7,081 nucleotides of DNA from Chloroflexi bacterium RBG_16_51_16 (GTDB taxonomy: Bacteria; Chloroflexota; Anaerolineae; Anaerolineales; Villigracilaceae): assembly GCA_001796785.1 (NCBI GenBank), contig MGNL01000018.1, forward strand, positions 14,849 to 21,929, in the 5' to 3' direction. The stretch's first letter is position 1, and every line of letters starts with the position of its first letter. Under the pieces are notes generated by a model that searched no databases, was not told the origin of the DNA, and saw nothing but the letters and a program-made list of their open reading frames with translations. This document shows, piece after piece, positions 1 through 6,243 of the stretch. Made by a program: the position numbers and the translations under genes.

Positions 1-121
1 TGAATATTTGGAGTAAAGAGTAATTTGATCAAGCCGATTGGTCAAATATCTTGTACCCGAGTATTTTCGAATAGCTTCCAATGAATATATCGGTTGTGTC
101 ACCTGACGGGAATTTCATCTT

Positions 122-1333
122 ATGAGAGCATGCAGGTTTGCCGTACTTATTCTGTTTCTATTTATAACAGCCTGTGGTGGACTTAACCCTCCGAAGCAGT
201 CTGGTCAGGTCGTCACGCCTGCGACGAATGTACCTGAACCAACTTCGAAAGGTATAACCCCGACAACGGTTACGGCCACTGCGTTAAATAAATCAACACT
301 TACCCCGACCATTTCGCTTGAGACCACATCAACAGAATTAGTATCGATTAGTATGTTTGATGGCAGCAACGGTTGGGGACTTACAGAAACACAGGTTGTC
401 CGTACTACCGATGCTGGTACAACTTGGATGGACTTTTCACCGGATATCTCTGATCTGGGCGATCCGATCGGAACCCCATATTTTCTTACTGAGGAAATCG
501 CCTGGCTGTTGGCTCCGGACTTCGAAGAGTACTTCTCACGCGGAACCCTTTACTCGACGAATGACGGTGGGCTGAACTGGACATCGGTGACCACACCCTT
601 CGGTGGTGGCTCGCTGACGTTCCTGGATGAGAAGAACGGTTGGATCATGGCTGATCTCGGAGCAGGCGCGGGATCGCAGGCTGTTGCCATCTACCAAACT
701 ACTGATGGGGGTCGGTCCTGGAAATTGAAATCCACGAACGATCCGACTCGCCAGGGCGCGGATACAACACTGCCTCTTGGTGGTCTTAAGTATGCGCTTG
801 TCCCGCTGGATAAGAACACTGCGTTTATTGGCGGTGTGGTATATGCACCGGGAACCGTGTATTTGTTCCGCTCGGATGACGGCGGACTGACCTGGAAAAA
901 AGTTCCTATGGTCCTCCCCGATGGTACGGAGGAGGCAGGAGTAAGCTTCAAAGGTCTGCAGTTCTTTGGTAAAACCTATGGATTCCTGGCTCTGAACCTG
1001 TCTGCCAGTGATCAAAAGTTGATCCTTTATGAGACCCAGGATGGAGGAGATCACTGGACACTGTTGCCCGATGAGTACAGTCCGGGTGGTAGGGTGGAGT
1101 TCCTTTCTGCCTCGGAGGGTGTGATCTATAATGACGGGTCATTTTGGTTCACCCAGGACGCCGGCCAAACCTGGTCGATGATCCAGCCGGAAAAAGAATT
1201 TGGAGAATCCCTCACTGACATGGATTTTATTGACAAAGACCTGGGCTGGGTTATCGCCTATGATGATTCAAACACGCATATCCTCTTCCGAACGACCGAT
1301 GGAGGCAGGTCATGGGTGCCTGAGGTAAAATAA
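122..1333 (+). CDS. Secreted lipoprotein with seven Asp-box (BNR/Ycf48-like) repeats, probable beta-propeller
   Basis: The 403-residue product begins with a short basic N-terminus and a hydrophobic stretch ending in the lipobox ITAC, so Cys18 should be lipidated and the mature protein anchored to the outer face of the membrane. Residues about 25-70 are a Thr/Pro-rich, low-complexity linker. From about residue 75 on there are seven Asp-box motifs (S/T-x-D-x-G-x-x-W type) with Asp at about 97, 148, 195, 253, 307, 346 and 393, each followed by Trp five residues later. Seven such hairpins fit a seven-bladed propeller of the sialidase/BNR or Ycf48 photosystem-assembly superfamily. No sialidase catalytic residues are evident, so enzyme activity should not be assumed; ligand or protein binding is more likely. 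The ATG at 122 is chosen because the signal peptide starts there, although the ribosome binding site (GGGAA) is weak. It appears monocistronic. Confidence 0.85.
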   Translation: MRACRFAVLILFLFITACGGLNPPKQSGQVVTPATNVPEPTSKGITPTTVTATALNKSTLTPTISLETTSTELVSISMFDGSNGWGLTETQVVRTTDAGTTWMDFSPDISDLGDPIGTPYFLTEEIAWLLAPDFEEYFSRGTLYSTNDGGLNWTSVTTPFGGGSLTFLDEKNGWIMADLGAGAGSQAVAIYQTTDGGRSWKLKSTNDPTRQGADTTLPLGGLKYALVPLDKNTAFIGGVVYAPGTVYLFRSDDGGLTWKKVPMVLPDGTEEAGVSFKGLQFFGKTYGFLALNLSASDQKLILYETQDGGDHWTLLPDEYSPGGRVEFLSASEGVIYNDGSFWFTQDAGQTWSMIQPEKEFGESLTDMDFIDKDLGWVIAYDDSNTHILFRTTDGGRSWVPEVK

Positions 1334-1415
1334 AATCCTACCGTTACAGCATTAAATAACTTCATCACTTGACCCAGGTGCACAAAGTAAATATTGGTAA
1401 TTAAGGAGGCTTCCA

Positions 1416-1835
1416 ATGCCCCACACTGTCCGTGATTGGATGAGCAAGCCTGTCATTGTAGTTGACCCGGATTCGAGCGTGTCGTATGCCATGACCCTCA
1501 TGCGGCGCAGGCGGATCCATAGCGCGGTCGTAGCCATCACCGAGTCGAATCACGTTTACGGGATCATCACGAGTACGGACGTCCGGGACAAGATCGTGGC
1601 GGCCGGCCGCAATCCGGCTGAGACCCGGGTCCGGGATATCATGTCCGGTCCGATCATCACCGGCAACCCCGATTGGTCGCTGATGGAATGTTCGCAGGTG
1701 ATGCAGAATCATAAGATCCATCATCTGCCTATCGCGGATGCAAGCGGCTCCTTGATCGGTTTGATCTCGGCAACAGATATCTTTATAGCTGTGGAAGAAT
1801 CGGGCTGGGAGGAAAAGCCAATCAATCCCGAATGA
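1416..1835 (+). CDS. Two-CBS-domain (Bateman module) protein
   Basis: This 139-residue protein consists almost entirely of two CBS domains, at about residues 5-60 and 72-126. Each begins with a V-R-D-x-M-S type segment (VRDWMS, VRDIMS) and ends with the usual strand-turn-helix GIITSTD (49-55) and GLISATD (115-121), whose Ser/Thr and Asp normally contact adenine nucleotide ribose and phosphate. Paired CBS domains form a Bateman module that senses AMP, ATP, SAM or similar ligands. With no attached enzyme or channel domain, this one probably acts on a partner protein; the partner is not identifiable here. The start is supported by an AAGGAGG ribosome binding site six bases upstream. A possible promoter (TTGACC at 1369, TATTGG at 1392, 17-base spacer) has a poor -10. 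A terminator follows, so the gene is likely transcribed alone. Confidence 0.93.
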   Translation: MPHTVRDWMSKPVIVVDPDSSVSYAMTLMRRRRIHSAVVAITESNHVYGIITSTDVRDKIVAAGRNPAETRVRDIMSGPIITGNPDWSLMECSQVMQNHKIHHLPIADASGSLIGLISATDIFIAVEESGWEEKPINPE

Positions 1836-1865
1836 GATTTTTCGTGAGAGCACGCAGGCCAGCAG

Positions 1866-1895
1866 GAGCCGTGCAGTACGGCTCTTGTTTTATTG
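1866..1895 (+). terminator. Rho-independent terminator after the CBS gene
   Basis: GAGCCGT (1866-1872) pairs perfectly with ACGGCTC (1878-1884) around a five-base loop and is followed by the T-rich run TTGTTTTATTG. It lies about 30 bases after the CBS stop codon. Its T-tract runs directly into the -10 element of the next gene. Confidence 0.7.
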
Positions 1896-1901
1896 TAAAA
1901 T
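1896..1901 (+). promoter_or_regulatory. Probable -10 element for a leaderless RNase H mRNA
   Basis: TAAAAT ends only five bases before the ATG at 1907, so transcription would begin at or within a base or two of the A of the start codon. No purine-rich ribosome binding site lies between the preceding terminator and the ATG, which agrees with a leaderless message. No good -35 hexamer is visible, because the terminator stem occupies that position. The call is inferred from spacing. Confidence 0.5.
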
Positions 1902-1906
1902 AAAGC

Positions 1907-2527
1907 ATGGCGGCTGGGAAATATTATGTAGTTTGGAAGGGTCGAAAAACCGGGGTTTTTGATTCATGGAATGCATGCGAAGGCCAGGTAAGAGGGTTTG
2001 CTGGTGCAGAGTACAAAGCCTTCGAAACCCGCAAGGAGGCTGAGGCTGCATTTACTGCCAGCTATATAGCTTTCAAGGGAAAATCAGCGACCTTGGGACG
2101 CTGGGTAAAAGCAAGTGTCAAACCAATCCTACCGAGCATATGTGTCGACGCAGCCTGCAAGGGATCACCGGGTCCGCTTGAATATCGTGGAGTGGACACA
2201 GGATCGGGTGACCAGTTATTCCACGCCGGGCCTTTTACCAAAGGTACAAACAACATTGGTGAATTCCTGGCGATCGTCCATGCACTGACCTGGATGGTAA
2301 AACATAATTCATCTATGCCGGTTTATTCAGATTCGAACAATGCCATCAGTTGGGTTAAGGCAGGCAGTTGTCAGACGCAGCTGAAGCATACGCACACGAA
2401 TGCCCAGGTGTTCGCCATAATCACCAGTGCGGAGAATTGGCTGGCGGATAATTCACACGAGTTCGAGGTGTTGAAATGGGATACCAAGAAATGGGGTGAG
2501 ATCCCCGCAGATTTTGGGAGAAAATGA
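1907..2527 (+). CDS. rnhA: Ribonuclease HI with N-terminal hybrid-binding (viroplasmin-like) domain
   Basis: The enzyme cleaves the RNA strand of RNA-DNA hybrids, acting on R-loops and primer remnants in the cytoplasm. Residues about 5-48 form the hybrid-binding domain (YYVVWKGRKTG start, W21, FETRKEAEAAF), as in caulimovirus viroplasmin and eukaryotic RNase H1. The catalytic domain spans about 76-206. The acidic residues are visible as Asp81 (VDAACKG), Glu119 (NNIGEFLA), Asp142 (VYSDSNNA) and Asp202 (EIPADFGRK). The 206-residue length and the WGEIPADFGRK ending are typical of the bacterial two-domain group that includes many Bacteroidetes and Chloroflexi enzymes. The ATG at 1907 gives the usual N-terminus but lacks a ribosome binding site; a -10 element sits just upstream, so the transcript is probably leaderless. 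The stop codon overlaps the next start as ATGA. Confidence 0.95.
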   Translation: MAAGKYYVVWKGRKTGVFDSWNACEGQVRGFAGAEYKAFETRKEAEAAFTASYIAFKGKSATLGRWVKASVKPILPSICVDAACKGSPGPLEYRGVDTGSGDQLFHAGPFTKGTNNIGEFLAIVHALTWMVKHNSSMPVYSDSNNAISWVKAGSCQTQLKHTHTNAQVFAIITSAENWLADNSHEFEVLKWDTKKWGEIPADFGRK

Positions 2528-3090
2528 AAACCGCTCTATTAATCATCGATATCCAAAACGAATATTTCCCGGGCGGAAAAAGAGAATTGGTCCGTCCGTT
2601 GGAGGCGGCGCAGAAAGCGTACTACCTCCTTCAGTGCTTTCGTGAACACAGTCAGCCCACGGTCCACATCCAGCATATTTCTTCGGGAGCAAGTGCGGAT
2701 GCCTTTCTGCCGGGTACCGCGGGTGCGAATATCCATGATTCGGTTGCCCACTTCGATGGTGAACCGCTGGTGATCAAACACCATCCCAATTCCTTTCGCG
2801 AAACGAATTTAATGCAACTGCTTAAAGATTGGGGTATCGAGCGGGTAATTGTTACCGGAATGATGTCTCATATGTGTGTGGATGCCACGGCGCGTGCGGC
2901 TGCCGACCTTGGCTTTACGGTCTTCGTCGCTGAAGATGCCTGTGCCACCCGCGATCTAACCTTTGGGGATACGACTGTACCCGCTGAGCATGTTCACAAG
3001 GCTTTTATGGCCGCGTTGTTGGGTTACGGGAAAGTAATGAAGGCAGAGGAAATCCTCGCCCTGTTGGCTGTAGAACATGCCGGGACATGA
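2524..3090 (+). CDS. Cysteine hydrolase of the isochorismatase family
   Basis: The 188-residue protein has the alpha/beta isochorismatase-like hydrolase fold. The catalytic triad is visible: Asp9 in LLIIDIQNEYF, Lys85 in LVIKHHPNSF, and Cys118 in TGMMSHMCVDATAR; the stretch before the Cys normally carries the cis-peptide bond that shapes the oxyanion hole. Family members hydrolyse amides or vinyl ethers (nicotinamidase, N-carbamoylsarcosine amidase, isochorismatase, ureidoacrylate and streptothricin hydrolases). The metal-binding Asp-x-His motif of nicotinamidase is not obvious and there is no carrier-protein domain, so the substrate stays open. The start ATG lies inside the end of the RNase H gene (ATGA overlap) behind a GGGAG-like ribosome binding site, which suggests translational coupling and a two-gene operon. 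No strong forward terminator follows. Confidence 0.92.
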   Translation: MKTALLIIDIQNEYFPGGKRELVRPLEAAQKAYYLLQCFREHSQPTVHIQHISSGASADAFLPGTAGANIHDSVAHFDGEPLVIKHHPNSFRETNLMQLLKDWGIERVIVTGMMSHMCVDATARAAADLGFTVFVAEDACATRDLTFGDTTVPAEHVHKAFMAALLGYGKVMKAEEILALLAVEHAGT

Positions 3091-3105
3091 GAATTTATCA
3101 AAGAT

Positions 3106-3135
3106 AAAACCAAGTTCTCCAGCCAGAACCTTGGT
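3106..3135 (-). terminator. Probable terminator of the small membrane-protein gene
   Basis: Read on the minus strand, ACCAAG, a bulged G and TTC pair with GAACTTGGT around an eight-base loop, and TTTTATCTT follows directly. It sits about 40 bases downstream of the stop codon at 3178. On the plus strand the same hairpin has no T-run, so it should mainly serve the minus-strand gene. Confidence 0.5.
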
Positions 3136-3177
3136 CTGGAACTTAACCAAGCCAAATAAATAGCTTAGCGCTGATTA

Positions 3178-3549
3178 TTAAATGCCTCGCAGAAATCCGT
3201 TCATGATCATCACCAGGATAGCCACACCTAAGGCGGTGGGCAGTATGGAGAAGGAAGTGGTTTCCTCTTTCAACTCCGACCGGACTCTATCAGATGCACT
3301 CTCGCCGCTTACCGACTGCCCCAGCTGGTAAAGCCCACCACGGGTGATCCCCAGATTACCCAGGAATCCCAATAGCACAAAGGCCAGAAAAATTATGCCT
3401 GACCAAAATATCCAATCGGCAAACGACCGCAGGGAATGCTCGATCAGGAGCAGCAACACAACAACCAGCGCTGAAAGACCAATTTCCATTAGAATTATCC
3501 GGATAAAATAACCCCATATCGTCTGCAAGATCCGGTTGGTATTGTTCAT
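3178..3549 (-). CDS. Small three-helix membrane protein of unknown function
   Basis: I do not recognise this family. The 123-residue product has three hydrophobic segments, at about residues 11-37, 46-66 and 100-119. Between the second and third lies a polar stretch rich in Ser, Glu and Arg (about 76-100). It has no signal-peptidase motif, no Cys and no catalytic motif. The ATG at 3549 is preferred to the in-frame GTG at 3558 because the purine-rich GAGAGGTGGAG ribosome binding site lies at the right distance from the ATG but would overlap the GTG. The gene diverges from the M48 protease gene with 63 bases between start codons. It also has its own promoter and a probable terminator, so it is a single-gene unit. 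A link to the protease is possible but rests on position only. Confidence 0.75.
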   Translation of the reverse strand: MNNTNRILQTIWGYFIRIILMEIGLSALVVVLLLLIEHSLRSFADWIFWSGIIFLAFVLLGFLGNLGITRGGLYQLGQSVSGESASDRVRSELKEETTSFSILPTALGVAILVMIMNGFLRGI

Positions 3550-3590
3550 GGTCTCCACCTCTCAATCGTCCATCCACCACAGAAAATAAT

Positions 3591-3619
3591 ATCATACACA
3601 GGTGAAACAAGCATGTCGA
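3591..3619 (-). promoter_or_regulatory. Sigma-70-type promoter for the small membrane-protein gene
   Basis: On the minus strand, TCGACA (3619-3614) and TATGAT (3596-3591) each match the consensus at five of six positions with a 17-base spacer. Transcription would start near 3584, leaving a leader of about 35 bases. The -35 hexamer lies on the first codons of the divergent M48 gene, so transcription in the two directions could interfere. Confidence 0.5.
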
Positions 3620-4776
3620 ATGCAGGAAGCTCCCTCGATCCAGAGCGTCAGAAGCAAGCCAAAACCTACGCGCGGATCCGCAGACGGTTATGGTTGGTGG
3701 ATACTGCTTTTAGTGGTCTCTATACCGTCGTCTGGTTGTTTCTGGGTTGGTCGTTGGTATTGAGGCAATGGCTGACCGATCTCTTGACTGCTGATTGGTT
3801 GATCATCGCCGCGTTTGCCGCGATCTTTGGTGGGATCTATTTATTTCTGAACTTACCCCTCGGATATTACAGCGGATTTGTGCTGCCGCACCGCTTCGGA
3901 CAATCCAATCAAACATTAAGAGATTGGATCCTTGACCAGGTCAAGGGGCTGGCGATCATGACCCCGCTGGGCTTGATGCTTCTTGAGTTGTTATACGTCG
4001 CGCTGCGCGCGGCTGGCGGGCTTTGGTGGTTGTGGACTGCAGGTGGGATCCTGATATTCAGCGTCCTGTTCTCCAACCTCGCCCCGGTGCTGATCATGCC
4101 CATCTTCAATAAATTTGTACCGCTGGGTGATGAGCATAAGGATCTCGCAGAACGATTACTCCGAATGGCAGAGAGAGCAAAAACAAAAGTGCGCGGAGTG
4201 TTCAAATTCGATATGTCGAAGCGCACCAAATCCGCCAACGCGGCCTTGACCGGCATTGGGAATACCCGTCGGATCGTCCTTGGAGATACCCTGATCAATG
4301 AATTCACCCCGGATGAGATCGAGACTGTCCTGGCTCACGAACTTGGACATCATGTCAACCGTGACATTCCATTCTTAATTCTGACCGGTGCCTTCATTAC
4401 AACGGTTGGTTTATTCCTGGCTTCGGTTGCACTGGAATGGGTGATCAGGACCTTTCATTTTTCATCAACAGCCGACGTTGCCGCTCTGCCTGCCCTTGGG
4501 TTGATCATGGGAATTTACAGCCTGGTTACGATGCCATTGGAGAATGCCTTGTCCCGTTGGCGGGAAAAAATGGCGGATGAATATGCCCTCAAATCGACCG
4601 GCAAGCCCGAAGCTTTCGCGTCTGCATTTACACGTTTGGCAAATCAAAATCTCGGCGAAGTGGATCCGGAGCAGTGGGTGGTATTCTTGTTTTATTCCCA
4701 CCCGCCGCTTGGAAACCGTATCCAACGGGCACTTTCTTGGAAGAATGACGCAAGTGCAGCGAATAAAATGGAATGA
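3613..4776 (+). CDS. M48 family membrane zinc metalloprotease, Ste24/CAAX-protease type
   Basis: The 387-residue protein has the arrangement of the M48 Ste24-like group: an N-terminal multi-helix membrane region with hydrophobic stretches at about 34-50, 61-82, 112-132 and 139-166. A cytoplasm-facing catalytic region follows. Zinc ligands are His242 and His246 in HELGHH, with catalytic Glu243. The third ligand is most likely Glu318 in the E-x-x-A-D motif (REKMADEYA). Two more hydrophobic segments (about 253-276 and 288-308) lie between them, as in Ste24 and HtpX. The C-terminal SHPPLGNRI is a family hallmark. Bacteria generally lack farnesylated CaaX proteins, so the role is more likely quality control or processing of membrane proteins. 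The ATG at 3613 has an AGGTGA ribosome binding site. An AT-rich block at 3583-3596 may hold its promoter. Confidence 0.93.
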   Translation: MSNAGSSLDPERQKQAKTYARIRRRLWLVDTAFSGLYTVVWLFLGWSLVLRQWLTDLLTADWLIIAAFAAIFGGIYLFLNLPLGYYSGFVLPHRFGQSNQTLRDWILDQVKGLAIMTPLGLMLLELLYVALRAAGGLWWLWTAGGILIFSVLFSNLAPVLIMPIFNKFVPLGDEHKDLAERLLRMAERAKTKVRGVFKFDMSKRTKSANAALTGIGNTRRIVLGDTLINEFTPDEIETVLAHELGHHVNRDIPFLILTGAFITTVGLFLASVALEWVIRTFHFSSTADVAALPALGLIMGIYSLVTMPLENALSRWREKMADEYALKSTGKPEAFASAFTRLANQNLGEVDPEQWVVFLFYSHPPLGNRIQRALSWKNDASAANKME

Positions 4777-4782
4777 TTTGTT

Positions 4783-4791
4783 TGGTAAAAT
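4783..4791 (+). promoter_or_regulatory. Probable extended -10 promoter for the PAS gene
   Basis: TGGTAAAAT is an extended -10 element (TGn followed by TAAAAT) located just after the protease stop codon. Transcription would start near 4798, giving a leader of about 25 bases that contains a short GGAT/ATCC hairpin and the ribosome binding site. No clear -35 is present, which an extended -10 can tolerate. Confidence 0.45.
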
Positions 4792-4823
4792 ATTGACCGG
4801 ATTATATCCAAAAGGAGGTTTTA

Positions 4824-5207
4824 ATGGTATCCGAGCATGAACATGTGCAAATCTTGCGGGAATTAAAAGAACAATTCACTCCTTTATTCCAAAATTCACA
4901 AGAAGGTGTTTATCTCTATATCGATGAAGTGCACAAAATATGCAGTGAAAAATTTGCCAGTATGTTCGGACTGACGGTCAAGGAATGGGAAGAGATGGAA
5001 GGGTTCGTCAACAAGCATGCAGTTGAAAAGGATCAAGAACTGATCATCAATAACTACCATTCCCACATTCATCAAACCCTTACCCCCACCCGCTTCCAGT
5101 TTACCGGCGTACGCAAGGACGGATCGAAATTCAAGGTCGAAACCGATATGATTCCGTTCCCCTGGCGGGGGGAGGTCCTGGCACTTCATTTCTTCCGTGA
5201 AGTCTGA
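4824..5207 (+). CDS. Free-standing PAS-domain protein
   Basis: The 127-residue product is a single PAS fold with a short N-terminal helix (about 1-18). The domain begins at about FTPLFQNSQEGVYLY, continues through the central helices (CSEKFASMFGLTVKEW, about 40-55) and ends in the beta-hairpin strands at about 89-127, including RKDGSKF (97-103), a common PAS signature. There is no kinase, GGDEF, HTH or other effector domain, and the stop codon is followed by a terminator, so the gene is complete. It may bind a small ligand or mediate protein-protein contacts with a partner encoded elsewhere. No heme- or flavin-binding motif is evident: the single Cys40 is not in an LOV-type NCRFL context. AAAGGAGG lies five bases before the ATG. 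The gene is 47 bases downstream of the protease gene and may be partly co-transcribed with it. Confidence 0.87.
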   Translation: MVSEHEHVQILRELKEQFTPLFQNSQEGVYLYIDEVHKICSEKFASMFGLTVKEWEEMEGFVNKHAVEKDQELIINNYHSHIHQTLTPTRFQFTGVRKDGSKFKVETDMIPFPWRGEVLALHFFREV

Positions 5208-5223
5208 TAACCATTGGATGAAC

Positions 5224-5260
5224 AAAAAAAGCTTCCTGCAATCTTTTGCAGGAAGCTTTT
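5224..5260. terminator. Bidirectional rho-independent terminator between convergent PAS and DegV genes
   Basis: AAAAGCTTCCTGCA (5227-5240) pairs perfectly over 14 bases with 5247-5260 around the loop ATCTTT. The plus strand ends in TTTT and the minus strand in TTTTTTT. It lies about 20 bases from both stop codons (PAS 5207, DegV 5279). The longer T-run favours termination of the DegV transcript. Confidence 0.92.
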
Positions 5261-5278
5261 AGATTCACATCCAGGCCT

Positions 5279-6145
5279 TCAGGACCTGATCAGATCGCGC
5301 ACCAACTCCATTGGCACGACAGCTGCTCCCACGATGCCCGGGCCGGTATGCACTCCCAGTACCGGGGAGATGCGGAGTATCTCCAACTTGGCGGCGTTAA
5401 GCCTGGCTTTTAGCTCGGTAGCCAGCAGATCCGCCTTTTCAGCAAAGCGACCGTGCAGTACCGTTATCCATAAGGGCGCATCCGCATAAATTTTTTGCAG
5501 ATGTTCCGCGATTGAATTCAGTGATTTGCCAATTGTGCGGGCAGTCCCGACGGTAGTGTATTTCCCATCGGTATCCACCCGAATTATCGGTTTGAGATTT
5601 AAAAGGGATCCTGCCAGGGCTTTTACCCTTCCAATGCGCCCACCCCGAGCCAAATATTCGAGGGTTTCCAGGGTATAGATCACCTCTGTTTTTGATCGGA
5701 TCATCTCCAGTCTTTCCTGGATGGATTGCAGTGCCCAACCTGCCCGGGAAGCGAGCGCAGCGGTGAGCACCTGGAATCTCTGCCCACCCGATAAAGTGAG
5801 CGTATCCCAGAAATGAACTTTGGCTGCCGGCTGAGCCTGTTCACCACCGGCGCGGGCTGCATTGATCGTGCCGCTTAACCCGGAAGAAATGTGGATGGAC
5901 AAGATATCGCTGTCGGACTGGGCCAATGTTCGATACAAATCGGCGAATAATCCGGCTGAGGGCATGGCCGTGGTTGGAACAGCTGGACGCATCGCCTCCA
6001 ACCTGTCATAAAAGGCATCGGCGGTAATGTCCGTGGAATTCACCTCGCCATCGGGAAATTGGATGTAGAGAGGTGCCTGGACGATCTCCAGATTATTCAA
6101 TTCTTCTGAAGGCAGATCCGCCGCGCAATCGGTAACAATTTTCAT
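5279..6145 (-). CDS. DegV family fatty-acid-binding protein (FakB-like)
   Basis: The 288-residue protein has the full DegV two-domain layout. It opens with TDCAADLP (5-12), then PTTAMPSAGLF (57-67), the SSGLSGT loop (87-93), LEYLARGGRIGRVKA (162-176) and HTGPGIVG (266-273). In FakB proteins the Ser/Thr residues of the SSxLSGT and PTTxxPS loops and the His of the HTGPG segment hold the fatty-acid carboxylate, and the acyl chain lies in a buried tunnel. FakB presents the fatty acid to the kinase FakA, which makes acyl-phosphate for phospholipid synthesis; no FakA is in this window. Length and motifs are normal. The ATG at 6145 has an AAGGAG site six bases upstream. Its own promoter lies directly upstream and a strong terminator follows, so the gene is monocistronic. 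Confidence 0.95.
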   Translation of the reverse strand: MKIVTDCAADLPSEELNNLEIVQAPLYIQFPDGEVNSTDITADAFYDRLEAMRPAVPTTAMPSAGLFADLYRTLAQSDSDILSIHISSGLSGTINAARAGGEQAQPAAKVHFWDTLTLSGGQRFQVLTAALASRAGWALQSIQERLEMIRSKTEVIYTLETLEYLARGGRIGRVKALAGSLLNLKPIIRVDTDGKYTTVGTARTIGKSLNSIAEHLQKIYADAPLWITVLHGRFAEKADLLATELKARLNAAKLEILRISPVLGVHTGPGIVGAAVVPMELVRDLIRS

Positions 6146-6163
6146 GATGAGCTCCTTGACCTC

Positions 6164-6192
6164 AATTTACCTTTCAAATGTATTCGAGTCAA
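6164..6192 (-). promoter_or_regulatory. Sigma-70-type promoter for the DegV gene
   Basis: On the minus strand, TTGACT (6192-6187) and TAAATT (6169-6164) are separated by exactly 17 bases. Transcription would start near 6157, right at the AAGGAG ribosome binding site, so the leader is very short. The promoter lies just after the terminator at 6206-6238, which isolates this gene from the arsM unit. Confidence 0.6.
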
Positions 6193-6205
6193 GAGCCGGA
6201 ATCAT

Positions 6206-6238
6206 AAAAGCCATGTGCTTGTCCGGCACACGGCTTTT
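6206..6238 (-). terminator. Rho-independent terminator of the arsM/Cys-rich peptide unit
   Basis: On the minus strand, AAAAGCCGTGTGC and GCACATGGCTTTT form a 13-pair stem with one G-U wobble and a seven-base loop, followed by TTTTATGATT. It begins six bases after the stop codon of the cysteine-rich reading frame, which supports that frame being the last gene of a transcript. Confidence 0.8.
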
Positions 6239-6243
6239 CAGTT

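Noticed and set aside
24..46. Hairpin TTTGATC / GGTCAAA as a terminator of a gene left of the window
   Set aside because: The stem is only seven pairs with a wobble, the loop is nine bases, and no T-run follows. The stretch 1-121 holds no other convincing feature.
536..1054. Minus-strand frame of 172 codons inside the lipoprotein gene
   Set aside because: It is antisense to the repeat-rich propeller region; its composition reflects the repeated Asp-box codons and shows no domain of its own.
1326..1331. TAAAAT at the end of the lipoprotein gene as a promoter for the CBS gene
   Set aside because: It lies inside the last codons of the lipoprotein gene, about 85 bases before the CBS start, with no -35 element or extended -10; chance in an AT-rich stop region is likely.
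3356..3610. Minus-strand frame of 84 codons overlapping the small membrane protein
   Set aside because: It is another frame of the same strand covering the real gene, which has the better ribosome binding site and clear membrane segments.
5214..5489. Plus-strand frame of 91 codons downstream of the PAS gene
   Set aside because: It crosses the bidirectional terminator and is antisense to the 3' end of the DegV gene; no ribosome binding site or family motif.
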